Of a stretch of DNA of 64,000 nucleotides, positions 37,218 through 48,695 are shown piece after piece (positions within the stretch are counted from its first letter, which is position 1; the number at the start of each line of letters is the position of its first letter). Both the position numbers and the translations under genes were made by a program. Below the pieces are notes generated by a model. The model made no database searches. It was given only the letters and a program-made list of their open reading frames with translations, and was not told the origin of the DNA. The stretch comes from Whitmania pigra (taxonomy: Eukaryota; Annelida; Clitellata; Hirudinida; Haemopidae), in the NCBI GenBank assembly GCA_021613335.1, contig JAJTWR010000003.1:605001-669000 (forward strand), written 5' to 3'.

Positions 37218-39348
37218 ATGTTTTCTGCATTAGTTATATTGGCACAAATTTATCATTCGTTGTCTTTGGAGTCATCGAACTTTCCATGTAAGTTGTTATT
37301 TAAGTATTTAACATTTCAATTCGATAGGAGTTATTCTAAGTATTTATTTCTGTAAAATTTTTCAGCTACCTGTTTATAATTATAGTTACATATTTTTATA
37401 GTGTATTTTAATCTTATGTTAGAATAATAAAAATATTTAAAAATTTAAAGTGAAAACTGAGGAATATTGTCACTCTGAAATATTTGCTCCGAGATGCGAC
37501 CGAAACCAAATATTGGTAATTGAAAATGCAATTTATGGTCGAAAGAAATTTGGAAGATGTCTTTTAGATGAAGAAGACCCAGCAGAGGGAAACCACGATG
37601 ATCCGAGATTTATTGGGTGCTATAGCGATGTGAAAAGTTTGATAACGCCTAAGTGCTTCGGAAAGCAAGAATGCGATTTAAGAGTTGCTGAGATAAAAAC
37701 CAGCACATCTTGTTACAAATACTTAAAACTTTATTTAGAAGTCAGCTACACCTGCGTTTTTGGTTAGTATAATATTTTGATTTCCATGTAGTATCGTCCA
37801 TTTTCAGAATTAATATTTTTATCATTGAATTAAAAAGTATCTCCATTTGTTTCAAGTTGCACAACAAAACAGTCATTGCACACTTAGTGTTTCTCAAGAA
37901 AGACAATATCTCTTTGGTCCGCAGACATCGTCCTGTGGTTCCAAAAATCATCCTTGGATGATGGAAACGTTAGCTGGGCAACGATTGACTTTCAATGGAA
38001 TAACTTTTTTAAATAACCTGACTTCAGCAACAACAAAATCTTCTTGCAAGACGATTGCGCACATCTTAGATAAATTCTTGGAAAACTCTAAAATACAGAT
38101 TTGTTTGAAGCTCAACCAGCAGGAAACGCAGATTTATAAATCTAAATCTAATCAAGTAGAGCTTTTCTTTGATGAAGACAATTCCAGGGATAAAGGGAAC
38201 TTCTTAATTTCTGTGGAAGGTTCAGTGGCAACATTTACACCAGATTGTATATAAATTGAACTTAAGAAATAAGTTGAATTGTTTTCGAATATCTTTTGTA
38301 TTTCGATGTAATAAAGATGATGTTTAATCTATTTTAATTTTTACGAATGGACTCATATTTAACAGCCATAGGATGTTCGGATCTGATTCCTCCAGCTGAT
38401 GCCTGGTTGAAGAGAACTGAGAACGAGGCCACAATCGGATGTTATTCCACTCGACTCAGATGGCAACTCAAATGTCATGGACAACGTTGGATCGGCGTCA
38501 TTGGAAACTGCAGCTATGGTTTGATAATATGGACTATATCTGACTATTTTAATTATGTTTTGATATTTATTTTGATATGTTGTGCTGCTTAGGTCATGTT
38601 ATTACCCATAATGTTGAGACGGAAAAAGAGAACGAAAAGCCAACAAATCAAAGTGAACTCCATTTCTTTTATTCATTACACATTTGATTCCGTGTTTGAA
38701 TGCATTTAAAACATATATTTTTATTATTTAATAATTACATTTATTATTTTAATGCAGTAGTTCAACTGATTGTAGCATTATAAATTATTATTTTCATGCA
38801 GTTGTCATCGTCTTCATGATTGTGGTGGCAGGATTAGTGATGTGTCTATTAATTGGCTGTCTTGGATTGGTCTGTTTAAAAAGGTGCTATATTACTATAA
38901 TTAGTATCATTTTAAATGCTACATTGTAAAATATGATTATAATTATTTTGTACGTTATAATATAAATTTTTAATTATGTAATGCATAGCTAAATAATCGT
39001 TATATCAAAAATAGTACTTTAAATTTAATATTTTATAAATTAATCTGAATATTTGAAAAATTATTGTGAATTTGTTTCCATATTATTACATTTAATTTAT
39101 AATTTATATTTGACATTCTTCCATTTCCAAGGTATTACGCAATCGGTAAGTTGAAAGGCCTAAAGCAGATGAACGCCGTCGTTGAAAATTTCCAGCCGGT
39201 TTACGATAAAGATCCAAGTTCATTTGGTGCAAACTTTGGAGGAACTTTGTCCAATGGAAAAGCCTTGAACGGCTCAATTGGGAACACTGACACTGCTCAA
39301 TACTTTGAACTCGATCAGAGTCTAGTCAACAAAGAACTTCTGAATTAA
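37218..39348 (+). CDS. SUEL-CUB-CCP receptor, copy 12
   Basis: Predicted 418 residues. Exons: 37218-37287 (signal peptide MFSALVILAQIYHSLSLES), 37451-37762 (SUEL), 37857-38219 (CUB-like), 38366-38518 (CCP), 38593-38652 (linker), 38802-38883 (TM), 39132-39348 (tail). Exon 1 ends CCA T|GTAAGT, giving Leu at the junction. The SUEL domain (YGRKKFGRCLLDEEDPAEG) is nearly the same as in copies 13 and 14. The CCP exon has AIGC for ATGC and a Leu-to-His change (KCHGQRW), the only coding change in that half among copies 1-20 apart from Ile/Val. The tail ends QYFELDQSLVNKE. Confidence 0.88.
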
Positions 39349-39456
39349 GAGAACCAAATTTTCATTCGGCGATTGCTAAGCCATACGTTGTTCTATTCAT
39401 TTCGTGCCCTCAAGTTATATGTTTATATACATTTGTAATTAGCAGAAATCCGATTG

Positions 39457-39472
39457 TTTTGAGACGACCCCT
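39457..39472 (+). promoter_or_regulatory. Array promoter box, copy 13, with TATA box
   Basis: TTTTGAGACGACCCCT, then TATAAAA at 39505-39511. ATG at 39565. Confidence 0.82.
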
Positions 39473-39564
39473 TGCGTATTCATATATTCACTTAGTCGCA
39501 CTGTTATAAAAGGACAGTGTAAATAAGAAAATTGTTTGTATACGATAATAAGTAAATAGCTATC

Positions 39565-41759
39565 ATGTTTTCTGCATTAGTTATATTAGCACAAATTTGG
39601 TACTTTTCGTTGTCGTTGGAGTCATCGAATCTCCTATGTAAGTTAGAGCATTGAACTAACCAATTCAAGAAGATAATTTATTCAAAGCATTTATTTTTTT
39701 TAAATTCATCATCTACTTGTTTTTAGTTATTGTTATATATTTTTGTGCTTTATTCCTACGTAAATTTGACAAATATTTTCCGATTTGAAGTGAAAACTGA
39801 GGAATACTGCCACTCTGAGATATTTGCACTAAGATGCGACCGAAACCAAATATTGGTAATTGAAAATGCAATTTACGGTCGAAAGAAATTTGGAAGGTGT
39901 CTTTTAGATGAGGAAGATCCAGCAGAGGGCAACCACGATGATCCGAGATTTATTGGGTGCTACAGTGATGTGAAAAGTTTGATAATGCCTAAGTGCTTTG
40001 GAAAGCAAGAGTGTGAATTAAGAATTGCTGATATAAAAACTAGTACTTCTTGTTACAAATACTTAAAACTTTACCTGGAGGTCAGTTATTCATGCTTGAC
40101 AGGTTAGTTTTTTTGTGTGTTTAAAAAAGGTTTAATCATTTAAATTTGAATATGTAATTTAAACGTCAATAAAAAGTTTTGTAGAAAATTAAATTTTTTA
40201 AAACATTTCGTCAGATGCTTTTACTGAAATCATTGAGATTTTAATTAATTTTACATTACTTTTAATTTCTGTGCTGATAATAAGTTTGAATAAGTATAAA
40301 TTACTTCATTACGAATTTAATCAAATAAACTCGATAGTTGCTCAACCAAATGGTCAGTGCACCATGAGTGTAACTCAGGAAAGACACCACTTATTTGGCC
40401 CCCGGAAATCGTCTTGTGGTTCTCACAATCATCCATGGATCATTGAAACACTGCCTGGGCAAAGAATTGCTCTAAGTGGAATAACTTTCATAAGCAACAG
40501 ATCCGCAATGTCAGAGCCGTCATCTTCTTGCAAAACTTACGGGTACATCTTGGACAAATCATCTGGAAATTCAAAATTACCAATTTGTTTGAAGCTTGAT
40601 CAGCAGGAAACACAGATTTATAAATCTAAGTCTAATCAAGTAGAACTGTATTTTATAGAAGACAACTCCGGAGAAAAAGGAAACTTCTTAGTTTCTATGG
40701 AAGGTTCAATAGAAAATTTGTAATTGAAGTTAAGAAATAAATTTGACTATTGAATTTTTCAATATTTATGTTTGAAAATATCTATAAAATAGGCATTTTA
40801 AATCTGATATAGTTTAATGAATAAAGTCTTGCTTAATAGCAACAGGATGTTCGGATCTGATTCCTCCAGCTGATGCCTGGTTGAAGAGAACTGAGAACGA
40901 GGCCACCATCGGATGTTATTCCACTCGACTCAGATGGCAACTCAAATGTCTTGGACAACGTTGGATCGGCGTCATTGGAAACTGCAGCTATGGTTTGGTT
41001 CTTTGGACTATATCTGACTATTGTAATTATATTTTGATATTTCAATATATGTTGTGTTGCTTAGGTCATGTTATTATCCATAATGTGGAAACGGACACAG
41101 AGAACGAAAAGCCAACAAATCAAAGTGAACCCGATTTCTTTTATTTATTAAACATTTGCTTTCGTGTTTGAATGCATTTAAAACATATATTTTTATTATT
41201 TAACAATTACATTTATTATTTTAATGCAGTTGTCATCGTCTTCATGATCGTGGTGGCAGGATTAGTGATGTGTCTATTAATTGGCTGCCTGGGCTTGGTC
41301 TGTTTAAAAAGGTGCTATTACTATAAGTTATGTCATTTAAAGTATGATATTGTATAGTGATATTTTGTATGTTGCAATATTAATTTTGTAATTTCTTTTA
41401 AATATTTATAAAATAAAAAATCATTTATTAAATACGATGTTTTATAATCGAATATCAGAAAAACTAACGTACAGAATTTTCCATGTCAATATTTTGTTTA
41501 ATTTACATAATTTCTTCCATTTGCAAGGTATTACGCAATCAGTAAGTTGAAAGGCCTGAAGCAGATGAACGCTCTCGTTGACAATTTCCAGCCGGTTTAC
41601 GATAAAGACCGATTGAACAAAGATCCAAGTTCATTTGGTGCAAACCTTGGAGGAACTTTGTCCCATGGAAAAACTTTGAACGATTCAATTGGCAACCTTG
41701 ACAATGCTCAATACTTTGAACTCGATCAAAGTATAGTCAACAAAGAACTTTTGAATTAA
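39565..41759 (+). CDS. SUEL-CUB-CCP receptor, copy 13
   Basis: Predicted 425 residues. Exons: 39565-39637 (signal peptide MFSALVILAQIWYFSLSLES), 39791-40102 (SUEL), 40338-40703 (CUB-like), 40840-40992 (CCP), 41065-41124 (linker), 41230-41311 (TM), 41528-41759 (tail). It is a recent duplicate of copies 12 and 14: the signal peptide and promoter match copy 12, the CUB exon is almost identical to copy 14, and the 3' half matches copy 11. The tail ends QYFELDQSIVNKE. Confidence 0.88.
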
Positions 41760-41882
41760 CTAAACAAAGTTGTGATTTGTCGATTACTAAGCCAAATGTT
41801 GTTCTATTCATTTCTGTTCATTACTTATAATAAATATGTGGTTGTAAATTTGATATTAAATCAATTTGAAGAAATATAATTG

Positions 41883-41899
41883 TTTTGAGACGACCCCTT
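41883..41899 (+). promoter_or_regulatory. Array promoter box, copy 14, with TATA box
   Basis: TTTTGAGACGACCCCTT, then TATAAAA at 41931-41937. ATG at 41990. Confidence 0.82.
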
Positions 41900-41989
41900 A
41901 TGTATTCATACATTCAATTGTTCGAACGGGTATAAAAGATGGTATAGGGAAGAAAATAGTATGTATACTCTTTAAAACTAGTAGTTAAC

Positions 41990-43999
41990 ATGTATTATGC
42001 ACTCGTTTTATTGGCAAAAATCTGCTACTTTTTGACATCATCAGAATCATCACAGTTTCCGCGTAAGTTAATTTAAAATAACATAATGACATTCCATGTA
42101 AAGTTGCTAAAATAGTGATAATTTTTATTAATAAAAATAAATACATTTTTACCAGTAAAAATTGAGGAATATTGTATTTCTGAGACATTTGCTCCAAGAT
42201 GCGACCAAAACCAAATATTGGTAATTGAAAGCGCCATTTATGGTCGAAAGAAATTTGGAAGGTGTCTTTTAGATGAGGAAGATCCAGCCGAGGGAAACCA
42301 CGATGATCCGAGATTTATTGGATGCTATAGAGACGTGAAAAGTTTGATAATGCCCAAGTGCTTTGGAAAGCAAGAGTGCGAATTAAGAATTGCTGAGATA
42401 AAAACTAGTACTTCTTGTTACAAATACTTAAAACTTTACCTGGAGGTCAGTTATTCATGTTTGACAGGTTAGTTTACTTGTTTTTTTTTTAAAGAAAGTG
42501 TTATTTATTTAAATGTTGCTAAAAGGTTTTTGCAAAGAAATGAATACTTTAGAATCATTATTGTTAGACTTATTTAATCAGATCATTAAACTAATGACTT
42601 TTAATTTTTGTGGCAAGAGTAATTTTGAATTAATAAAAATGAATAAAATAAAATAAAATTGATAGTTGCTCAACCAAATGGTCAGTGCACCATGAGTGTA
42701 ACTCAAGAAAGACAGCACTTATTTGACCCCCAGAAATCGTCTTGTGGTTCTCACAATCATCCATGGATGATTGAAACATTGCCTGGGCAAAGAATTGCTC
42801 TAAGTGCAATAACTTTCATAAGTAACAGATCCTCAATGTCAGAGCCATCATCTTCTTGCAAAACTTACGGATACATCTTGGACAAATCATCTGGAAATTC
42901 TAAAATACCAATTTGTTTGAGGCTTGATCAGCAAGAAACACAGATTTATAAATCTAAGTCTAATCAAGTAGAAGTTTATTTTATCGATAACTCCGGAGAC
43001 AAAGGAAATTTCTTGGTTTCTATGGAAGGTTCAATAAAAAAGTTCTAATATATTGAATATAGAATGTAAAAATTGAAATTAATAAATAGGTTTTTACAAT
43101 TTTTGTGCAGTATTTGTGTTTGTTAATATCTCATAATAGGCAGTTTTAAATCTGATGTAGTTTAACGAATAAAGTCTTGCTTAATAGCAACAGGATGTTC
43201 GGATCTGATTCCTCCAGCTGATGCCTGGTTGAAGAGAACTGAGAACGAGGCCACTATCGGATGTTATTCCACTCGACTCAGATGGCAACTCAAATGTCTT
43301 GGACAACGTTGGATCGGCGTCATTGGAAACTGCAGCTATGGTGATTAACTTTTGAAATCCTTTGTGATGGTTATGTAATAAAATAAAAAAAACACAATTA
43401 TTCTGAATTTTCATTAAAGGACATTCAGTCGATACTGATGTTACTGGTGTGAAAACGAATGAAGGGAAACCTACAGATCAAAAACGTAACTTAATTTGTT
43501 CGTTTTATTTTTAATATAGCATAATTGCTGTTGCCATGATATTACGAAGTTTGATTAATCTAAGCTATTTACAACATTTGTTTTTAGTGGCAGCCATTTT
43601 CATGATTGTAGTTGTGGGATTTGTCCTATGCCTCCTCATTGGATGTGTAGGTGTGGTCTGCTTAAAAAGGTTAAAAGGAGGGAAATATTACTTATATATA
43701 CATTTTATTTTTCTTTCGTTCCGTTCTAGAATAATTTTATAACGAAACATTTAAAATTACTCAGATATTATGCTCTGAATAAACTTAAAAGTCTGAAGCA
43801 AATGAATGGATTGATGAACACCACTCAACAGCTTTATAATGCCGATTCCATGCCTCCTGCAAAATATTCGTTGGAATCGCACGAGCATGGAAACTCCAAA
43901 CACGACATGCCAATGAACGGAACTTTGACAAATATTAATTCAGCACAGTACTTTGAACTTGACCAAGATATGGTTGCAAAGGAAGACGTTTTTAAATAA
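41990..43999 (+). CDS. SUEL-CUB-CCP receptor, copy 14
   Basis: Predicted 427 residues. Exons: 41990-42062 (signal peptide MYYALVLLAKICYFLTSSES), 42156-42467 (SUEL), 42666-43028 (CUB-like), 43188-43340 (CCP), 43420-43485 (linker), 43588-43669 (TM), 43765-43999 (tail). The 5' half (SUEL, CUB, and the intron running into the CCP exon) is near-identical to copy 13. The linker, TM and tail are clearly different, so the similarity breaks at the CCP exon. The tail ends QYFELDQDMVAKED. Confidence 0.88.
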
Positions 44000-44089
44000 G
44001 CGGGGCGTTTGTAAATCACCTTTTGCAATTTAACTCGAAATAATTCAAAGACAATTTTTAACACTCATTAATCATCTATTATTTTAACA

Positions 44090-44105
44090 TTTTGAAACGA
44101 CCCCT
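44090..44105 (+). promoter_or_regulatory. Array promoter box, copy 15, with TATA box
   Basis: TTTTGAAACGACCCCT, then GTGCGCTTTTG and TATATAAAG at 44134-44142. ATG at 44171. Confidence 0.8.
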
Positions 44106-44170
44106 CTCTGCTCTTGTGGTGTGTGCGCTTTTGTATATAAAGAGAAATTTTTAGATTCGAATACACAGCA

Positions 44171-46165
44171 ATGATTTCATTAGTATTTCTAAGTTTTCTA
44201 TGTTTTTTGACATCGGAATCTTTAGATATTTCTTGTAAGTGTTTCAAAATCTTTGAAAATAAAATCTAGTTTCCACTACTTATTATGTAAATTTTGGCTT
44301 TCTCAAATATAAAAAAATTAAAGTGATAACAATGCGATTTCTGGATATTGCATTTTAGCTATTGCAAAAAGAGAGGAATATTGCTTTTCCGAAATATTCA
44401 TACCGAAATGCAACGATCAACAGATAATTGTTATTCACGAAGCAATCTACGGTCGAAAAACATTTGGACGATGTCTGCAAGACGAAGACGAACCATCAGA
44501 TACCAATCTCAATGATCCAAAGTTTATCGGGTGCTATGGCGATGTCAAAAATCTCGTAATGCCGAAGTGCTTTGGCAGGCAACAATGCGACTTGAGAGTT
44601 GCGGAAATATCTTCCGGCACATCTTGTCACAAGTATTTGAAACTATATTTGGAAGTCAGCTATTCCTGTCTGACCGGTTTGTTGGTTATTGGATAACAAT
44701 ATAATTTATTATGAAACCTATAAAATCATGTTATGGTGCATATCTGTTAATTTTAAAACAGTAGCTGCTGTTAACAACAAGCACTGTACTGTGATCTTGT
44801 CCAATGAGAAGCAGTATCTATACATCCAACGCAGTAGGAGTTCCGACTGTGGTTTTGACGGAAGGCCTTTCATTGTCGAAACACTTCCAGGGCAAACCAT
44901 TTTGATCAATGCCATAGCATTTATTTATAATAGTTTTACGAGTTCAGAAAACAATTACGGAAATTGTGAAAATTTTGGAAATGTTGTGGATAAGGAATCA
45001 AGTTCAAAACATGCAATATGTCTAAAGATGAACCAAAAACTGCATAAAATATGCGAATCTAAATCTAATCGAATAGAAATACAGTTAAATCAGGATATGA
45101 TTGGAACAAATCAAAACATTCTGATATCTTTAGAAGGTATGTTGAAACGGTTTACACATCTATATATTAAGAGATTAAGGATATTTTAAAATTTAAATTA
45201 AACACATAATTAAATTGTGTATTTAAACAAGCCACAGGATGTTCTGATCTGATTCCTCCAGCTGATGCCTGGTTGAAGAGAACTGAGAACGAGGCCACCA
45301 TCGGATGTTATTCCACTCGACTCAGATGGCAACTCAAATGTCTTGGACAACGTTGGATCGGCGTCATTGGAAACTGTAGCTATGGTGATACGGCTTTTTT
45401 AAAAATTGTACTTCATTTATGCACATCGTCAGAGGTGCTTCTTGTAGCCATTTATACAGTGCTCCTTCCCAAGGGCGCTTGTGGCAGGCTAGGTTTGGAA
45501 CACGACACACTTTTGCCATTACCGCCGTATGAAGGAACTTAACCCCTTTGGTTAATCTGCACGCTTTTTGTTCATTTAGAAACATTTATTAATTTTTATT
45601 TGAGTGACTTTTATTAGAATTGGCTTTTGAATACTGGCAGCTCATCCTCATCAGTACGAGATGCAAAGTAACCCTGCTCGAGAGATTAAAGACAATGACC
45701 AAAGTATCAAATGTTTAAATTGGAATTAATTTTTGTAAAACTATTTGTTCATCACTCCTTATTTCAGACGTGATCGTGTTGGCCGTAGTCATGTTTGGTA
45801 TAGTAGTCAGCATGTTCATTTCATGCTTTGGAATCGTGTGCCTCAGAAGGTATACGCAAGAAATATTTATATTCTATATTATATTTTAATTGTTCATAAA
45901 ATAACTTCCGTAGACCTAAATTTTAATCTTTGTATTATTGTTTAACAGGCACCGCTCTCTAAGCAAGAGAAACTCTCTGAAAAAGCTTTCATTTGGTGCA
46001 AAAGGAAATGGAGAAATGAACATCTTGAAACATGGAATATGTCCTCAAATCCAAAATCAACAATCGAGAGATGACGATTTATCAAATGCTAACATCTTAC
46101 TGGAAGTCCGTGACGCTACTCAATATTATGAACTTGATCAGTGCTTGACTAAAAGTGACAATTAA
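44171..46165 (+). CDS. SUEL-CUB-CCP receptor, copy 15
   Basis: Predicted 423 residues. Exons: 44171-44234 (signal peptide MISLVFLSFLCFLTSES), 44359-44676 (SUEL; it has no Met near its start so it is easily missed by ORF searches), 44762-45136 (CUB-like), 45232-45384 (CCP), 45641-45703 (linker), 45768-45849 (TM), 45949-46165 (tail). The SUEL part (YGRKTFGRCLQDEDEPSD) is an outlying relative of copies 12-14. In the CUB domain the otherwise strongly conserved PW is PF (GRPFIVE). Intron 4 contains a GC-rich insert. The tail ends QYYELDQCLTKSDN. Confidence 0.86.
45420..45570. repeat. GC-rich insert in intron 4 of copy 15, origin unknown
   Basis: About 150 bp with balanced base composition lies inside an otherwise AT-rich intron, and the intron is longer (256 bp) than intron 4 of most copies. 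On the minus strand it is open for 73 codons without a recognisable domain. It may be a fragment of a transposable element or an inserted piece of another gene. Confidence 0.4.
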
Positions 46166-46430
46166 ATTGATTTGGACATTTTATGTGAGAAGCTATCAAA
46201 GAATTAATTTAATTATGTAATTTTTTCTAAATTCAATATTTTTTTTAGAATTAATCATTAATAGTGTTTTAAGCCACAAAATCTTTTGGTCAGAGCCCCA
46301 ACAATAAAGTCATCTTTTTATAATTAATGTTTGTAAATTAAAATTTAGATATAGGTACTCTACTCTGGTCAAAAATTATGACAAAATTTTGATTAAGACG
46401 TCGGATTTATTGAGCAACGCAATTGTCATG

Positions 46431-46446
46431 TTTTGAGTCGACCCCT
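46431..46446 (+). promoter_or_regulatory. Array promoter box, copy 16
   Basis: TTTTGAGTCGACCCCT, with ATTTAAAGTATA near 46482 as a weak TATA region. ATG at 46532. Confidence 0.78.
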
Positions 46447-46531
46447 AAATAACCGTACAGCCAGTATTCATGTATTCCTACATTTAAAGTATAAGTGCTT
46501 GAGCTATGATTTTCCTTCCAGTTCTGCAAAA

Positions 46532-48474
46532 ATGATTAAAGCTGTCTTCTTGTTCTTAATAACAAATTTTTATGTAAACGCAATCCAAGGTGATAATATG
46601 ATTTGTTAATAAAGTTGGGAATGTATATGGAAAAGCTAAACGAAAAATTGAGTAATTCCTACAACTCCGTTAATCAATACATTTTATGAATTCATCTTAA
46701 AATCTAGGCAATGAGGAAGAATTCTGTATATCAGAGGTTTTTAAACCGAAATGCTCAGGCCCAGATGAAATAATTGTGATCCAAGAGGCTCATTTTGGTC
46801 GCAAGTACATTGGAAGATGCTTGAAAGACGAAGAAACCATGGACGGAATTAATGTTGAAGATAAGCGATTTTTAGGATGTTACAGTGACGTGAAACACCT
46901 CGTAAGTCCAAAATGTTCTGGAAAAACATCTTGTGAAGTGAGAGTAGCAGAGCTACCAGCTCCTAAGCAATGTTTCAATTTCCTTCGTTCCTATCTCGGA
47001 GTTTCATTCAAATGCATCAAAAGTAAGAAATTAAGTACAGATTTATTGTTTTCTCTATTTTATCTAAGCGATTTATTGTTTTCACCATTTTCACTTCACT
47101 ATTATCAAATTAATTTTCAAATTAAGTTCAAAGTTATCAAGGCTAAACATTATTTTTATTATTAATTTAGTGGTTCAAAGCAATCGCCAGTGTTTAATCA
47201 ACCTGGTCGACTCAGAACCCCAGCACTTGCTTCTTAAGTACAACGCAAATAATTGTGGGTCTCCTGGCCACCTCTGGACAATCGAAGCATTAACAGGACA
47301 AAGAATTCAGGCCATACTGATTGACTTTTCAAAATCAACTGAAAATGATCCGGGACAATACTTCCTGCAGTCACAGCACAGATCATGTTTTATTAAGCTG
47401 GGCCATTTTTACGACAGAACCTCTAATGACAACATCTCACTATGTGCTCCACGCCATAATAATTTTAGCCTGTTGTTCAGCCATCAATCAAAGTCTAACA
47501 CTCTTGAAATTGGCTTCGAAGCTCCCAAGAAAGAAGAATCCCATGAATTTTATGTTATCAAGCTTCAGGGTTATACATCTCAATTATTAATTTAACTTAC
47601 CGGCCACTGAGACTGGTATTTTAAATAATTCATTCAAAAGTATGAGACCAAATTATATTCTTAGCCACAGGATGTACGGATCTGATTCCTCCAGCTGATG
47701 CCTGGTTGAAGAGAACTGAGAACGAGGCCACCATCGGATGTTATTCCACTCGACTCAGATGGCAACTCAAATGTCTTGGACAACGTTGGGTCGGCGTCAT
47801 TGGAAACTGTAGCTATGGTATAGCAGTCATTTAGACAAATAATAAATTTTAGGTGTTAAGTTTCAGTCTAATTTTTTACTTTATTTGTATGGCTCAATTT
47901 TAGGACATGAGTTAATTGAATACCAGGGAACTGAAGAGAAGGTAGCACCTAAAAGCAAGGCTGACCAAAGTAATATTCTGACTGTATTTGTGATGCATTA
48001 TTATGTAGAATAAAGTTTAGTGTTTCACAATTTATCATAATATTTAATTTAATTAAATCATTTGTTAAATTACATTTACAGCTGTGGCTATAATAACTAT
48101 TGGAATGTGCGGTGTAGTGGCTTCATTTTTAATTGCATGCATCGGCATCATTTGCATAAAAAAGTAAGTTAAGTTTTCAGAGCCAAAAAATTGCAATTTT
48201 TATTGTTAACTTTAAACAAATTTTTTCATTTAGGTATCATACCATTTCTAAGACGAAATCAGTGCATTTGAAGATGGGAAACTCTGCTTACAATAATGGC
48301 ACTCTGCCCATTCTAGCAAATAAAGTTTCGAATAACGATGTTAAAGATAATTTTCAGGACGGCAGCCAGATGAATGGAACAATTTTGCCAAATGATTACC
48401 ATCAACAGTATTACGAGTTGGACAAAGCATTTATTAGTAAAGACTCGGTTGGGCAAAATGATATGGAACTTTAA
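46532..48474 (+). CDS. SUEL-CUB-CCP receptor, copy 16
   Basis: Predicted 437 residues. Exons: 46532-46589 (signal peptide MIKAVFLFLITNFYVNA), 46708-47022 (SUEL, HFGRKYIGRC), 47171-47569 (CUB-like), 47665-47817 (CCP), 47904-47969 (linker), 48082-48163 (TM), 48234-48474 (tail). An upstream ATG at 46507 terminates quickly, so 46532 is the start. It founds the 16-18 subgroup. Intron 5 carries the unoccupied version of the hAT insertion site found in copy 17 (near 48000-48012). The TM exon ends AAAAAA|GTAAGT, giving Lys-Lys rather than Lys-Arg. The tail has AYNNGTLPIL and QQYYELDKAFI. Confidence 0.88.
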
Positions 48475-48602
48475 AAACTTTAATTTAATTAACATAGAAA
48501 AAAATTGTTAATAAAGGGTGAAACAATAGTATTTAAGTATTAAATAGTCCAAGATTCTGACTTTATTTTGTTTGAAGCTTATTGGAAATCTTTATTACCT
48601 CA

Positions 48603-48618
48603 TTTTGAGTGAACCCCT
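48603..48618 (+). promoter_or_regulatory. Array promoter box, copy 17, with TATA box
   Basis: TTTTGAGTGAACCCCT, then TATAAATA at 48653-48660. ATG at 48696. Confidence 0.75.
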
Positions 48619-48695
48619 CAAAATAATTATTCGTACATTACCGCGTTTCTCGTATAAATACTTTTATTTTTCCATGCACAGTTTGGTTAGTCAAG

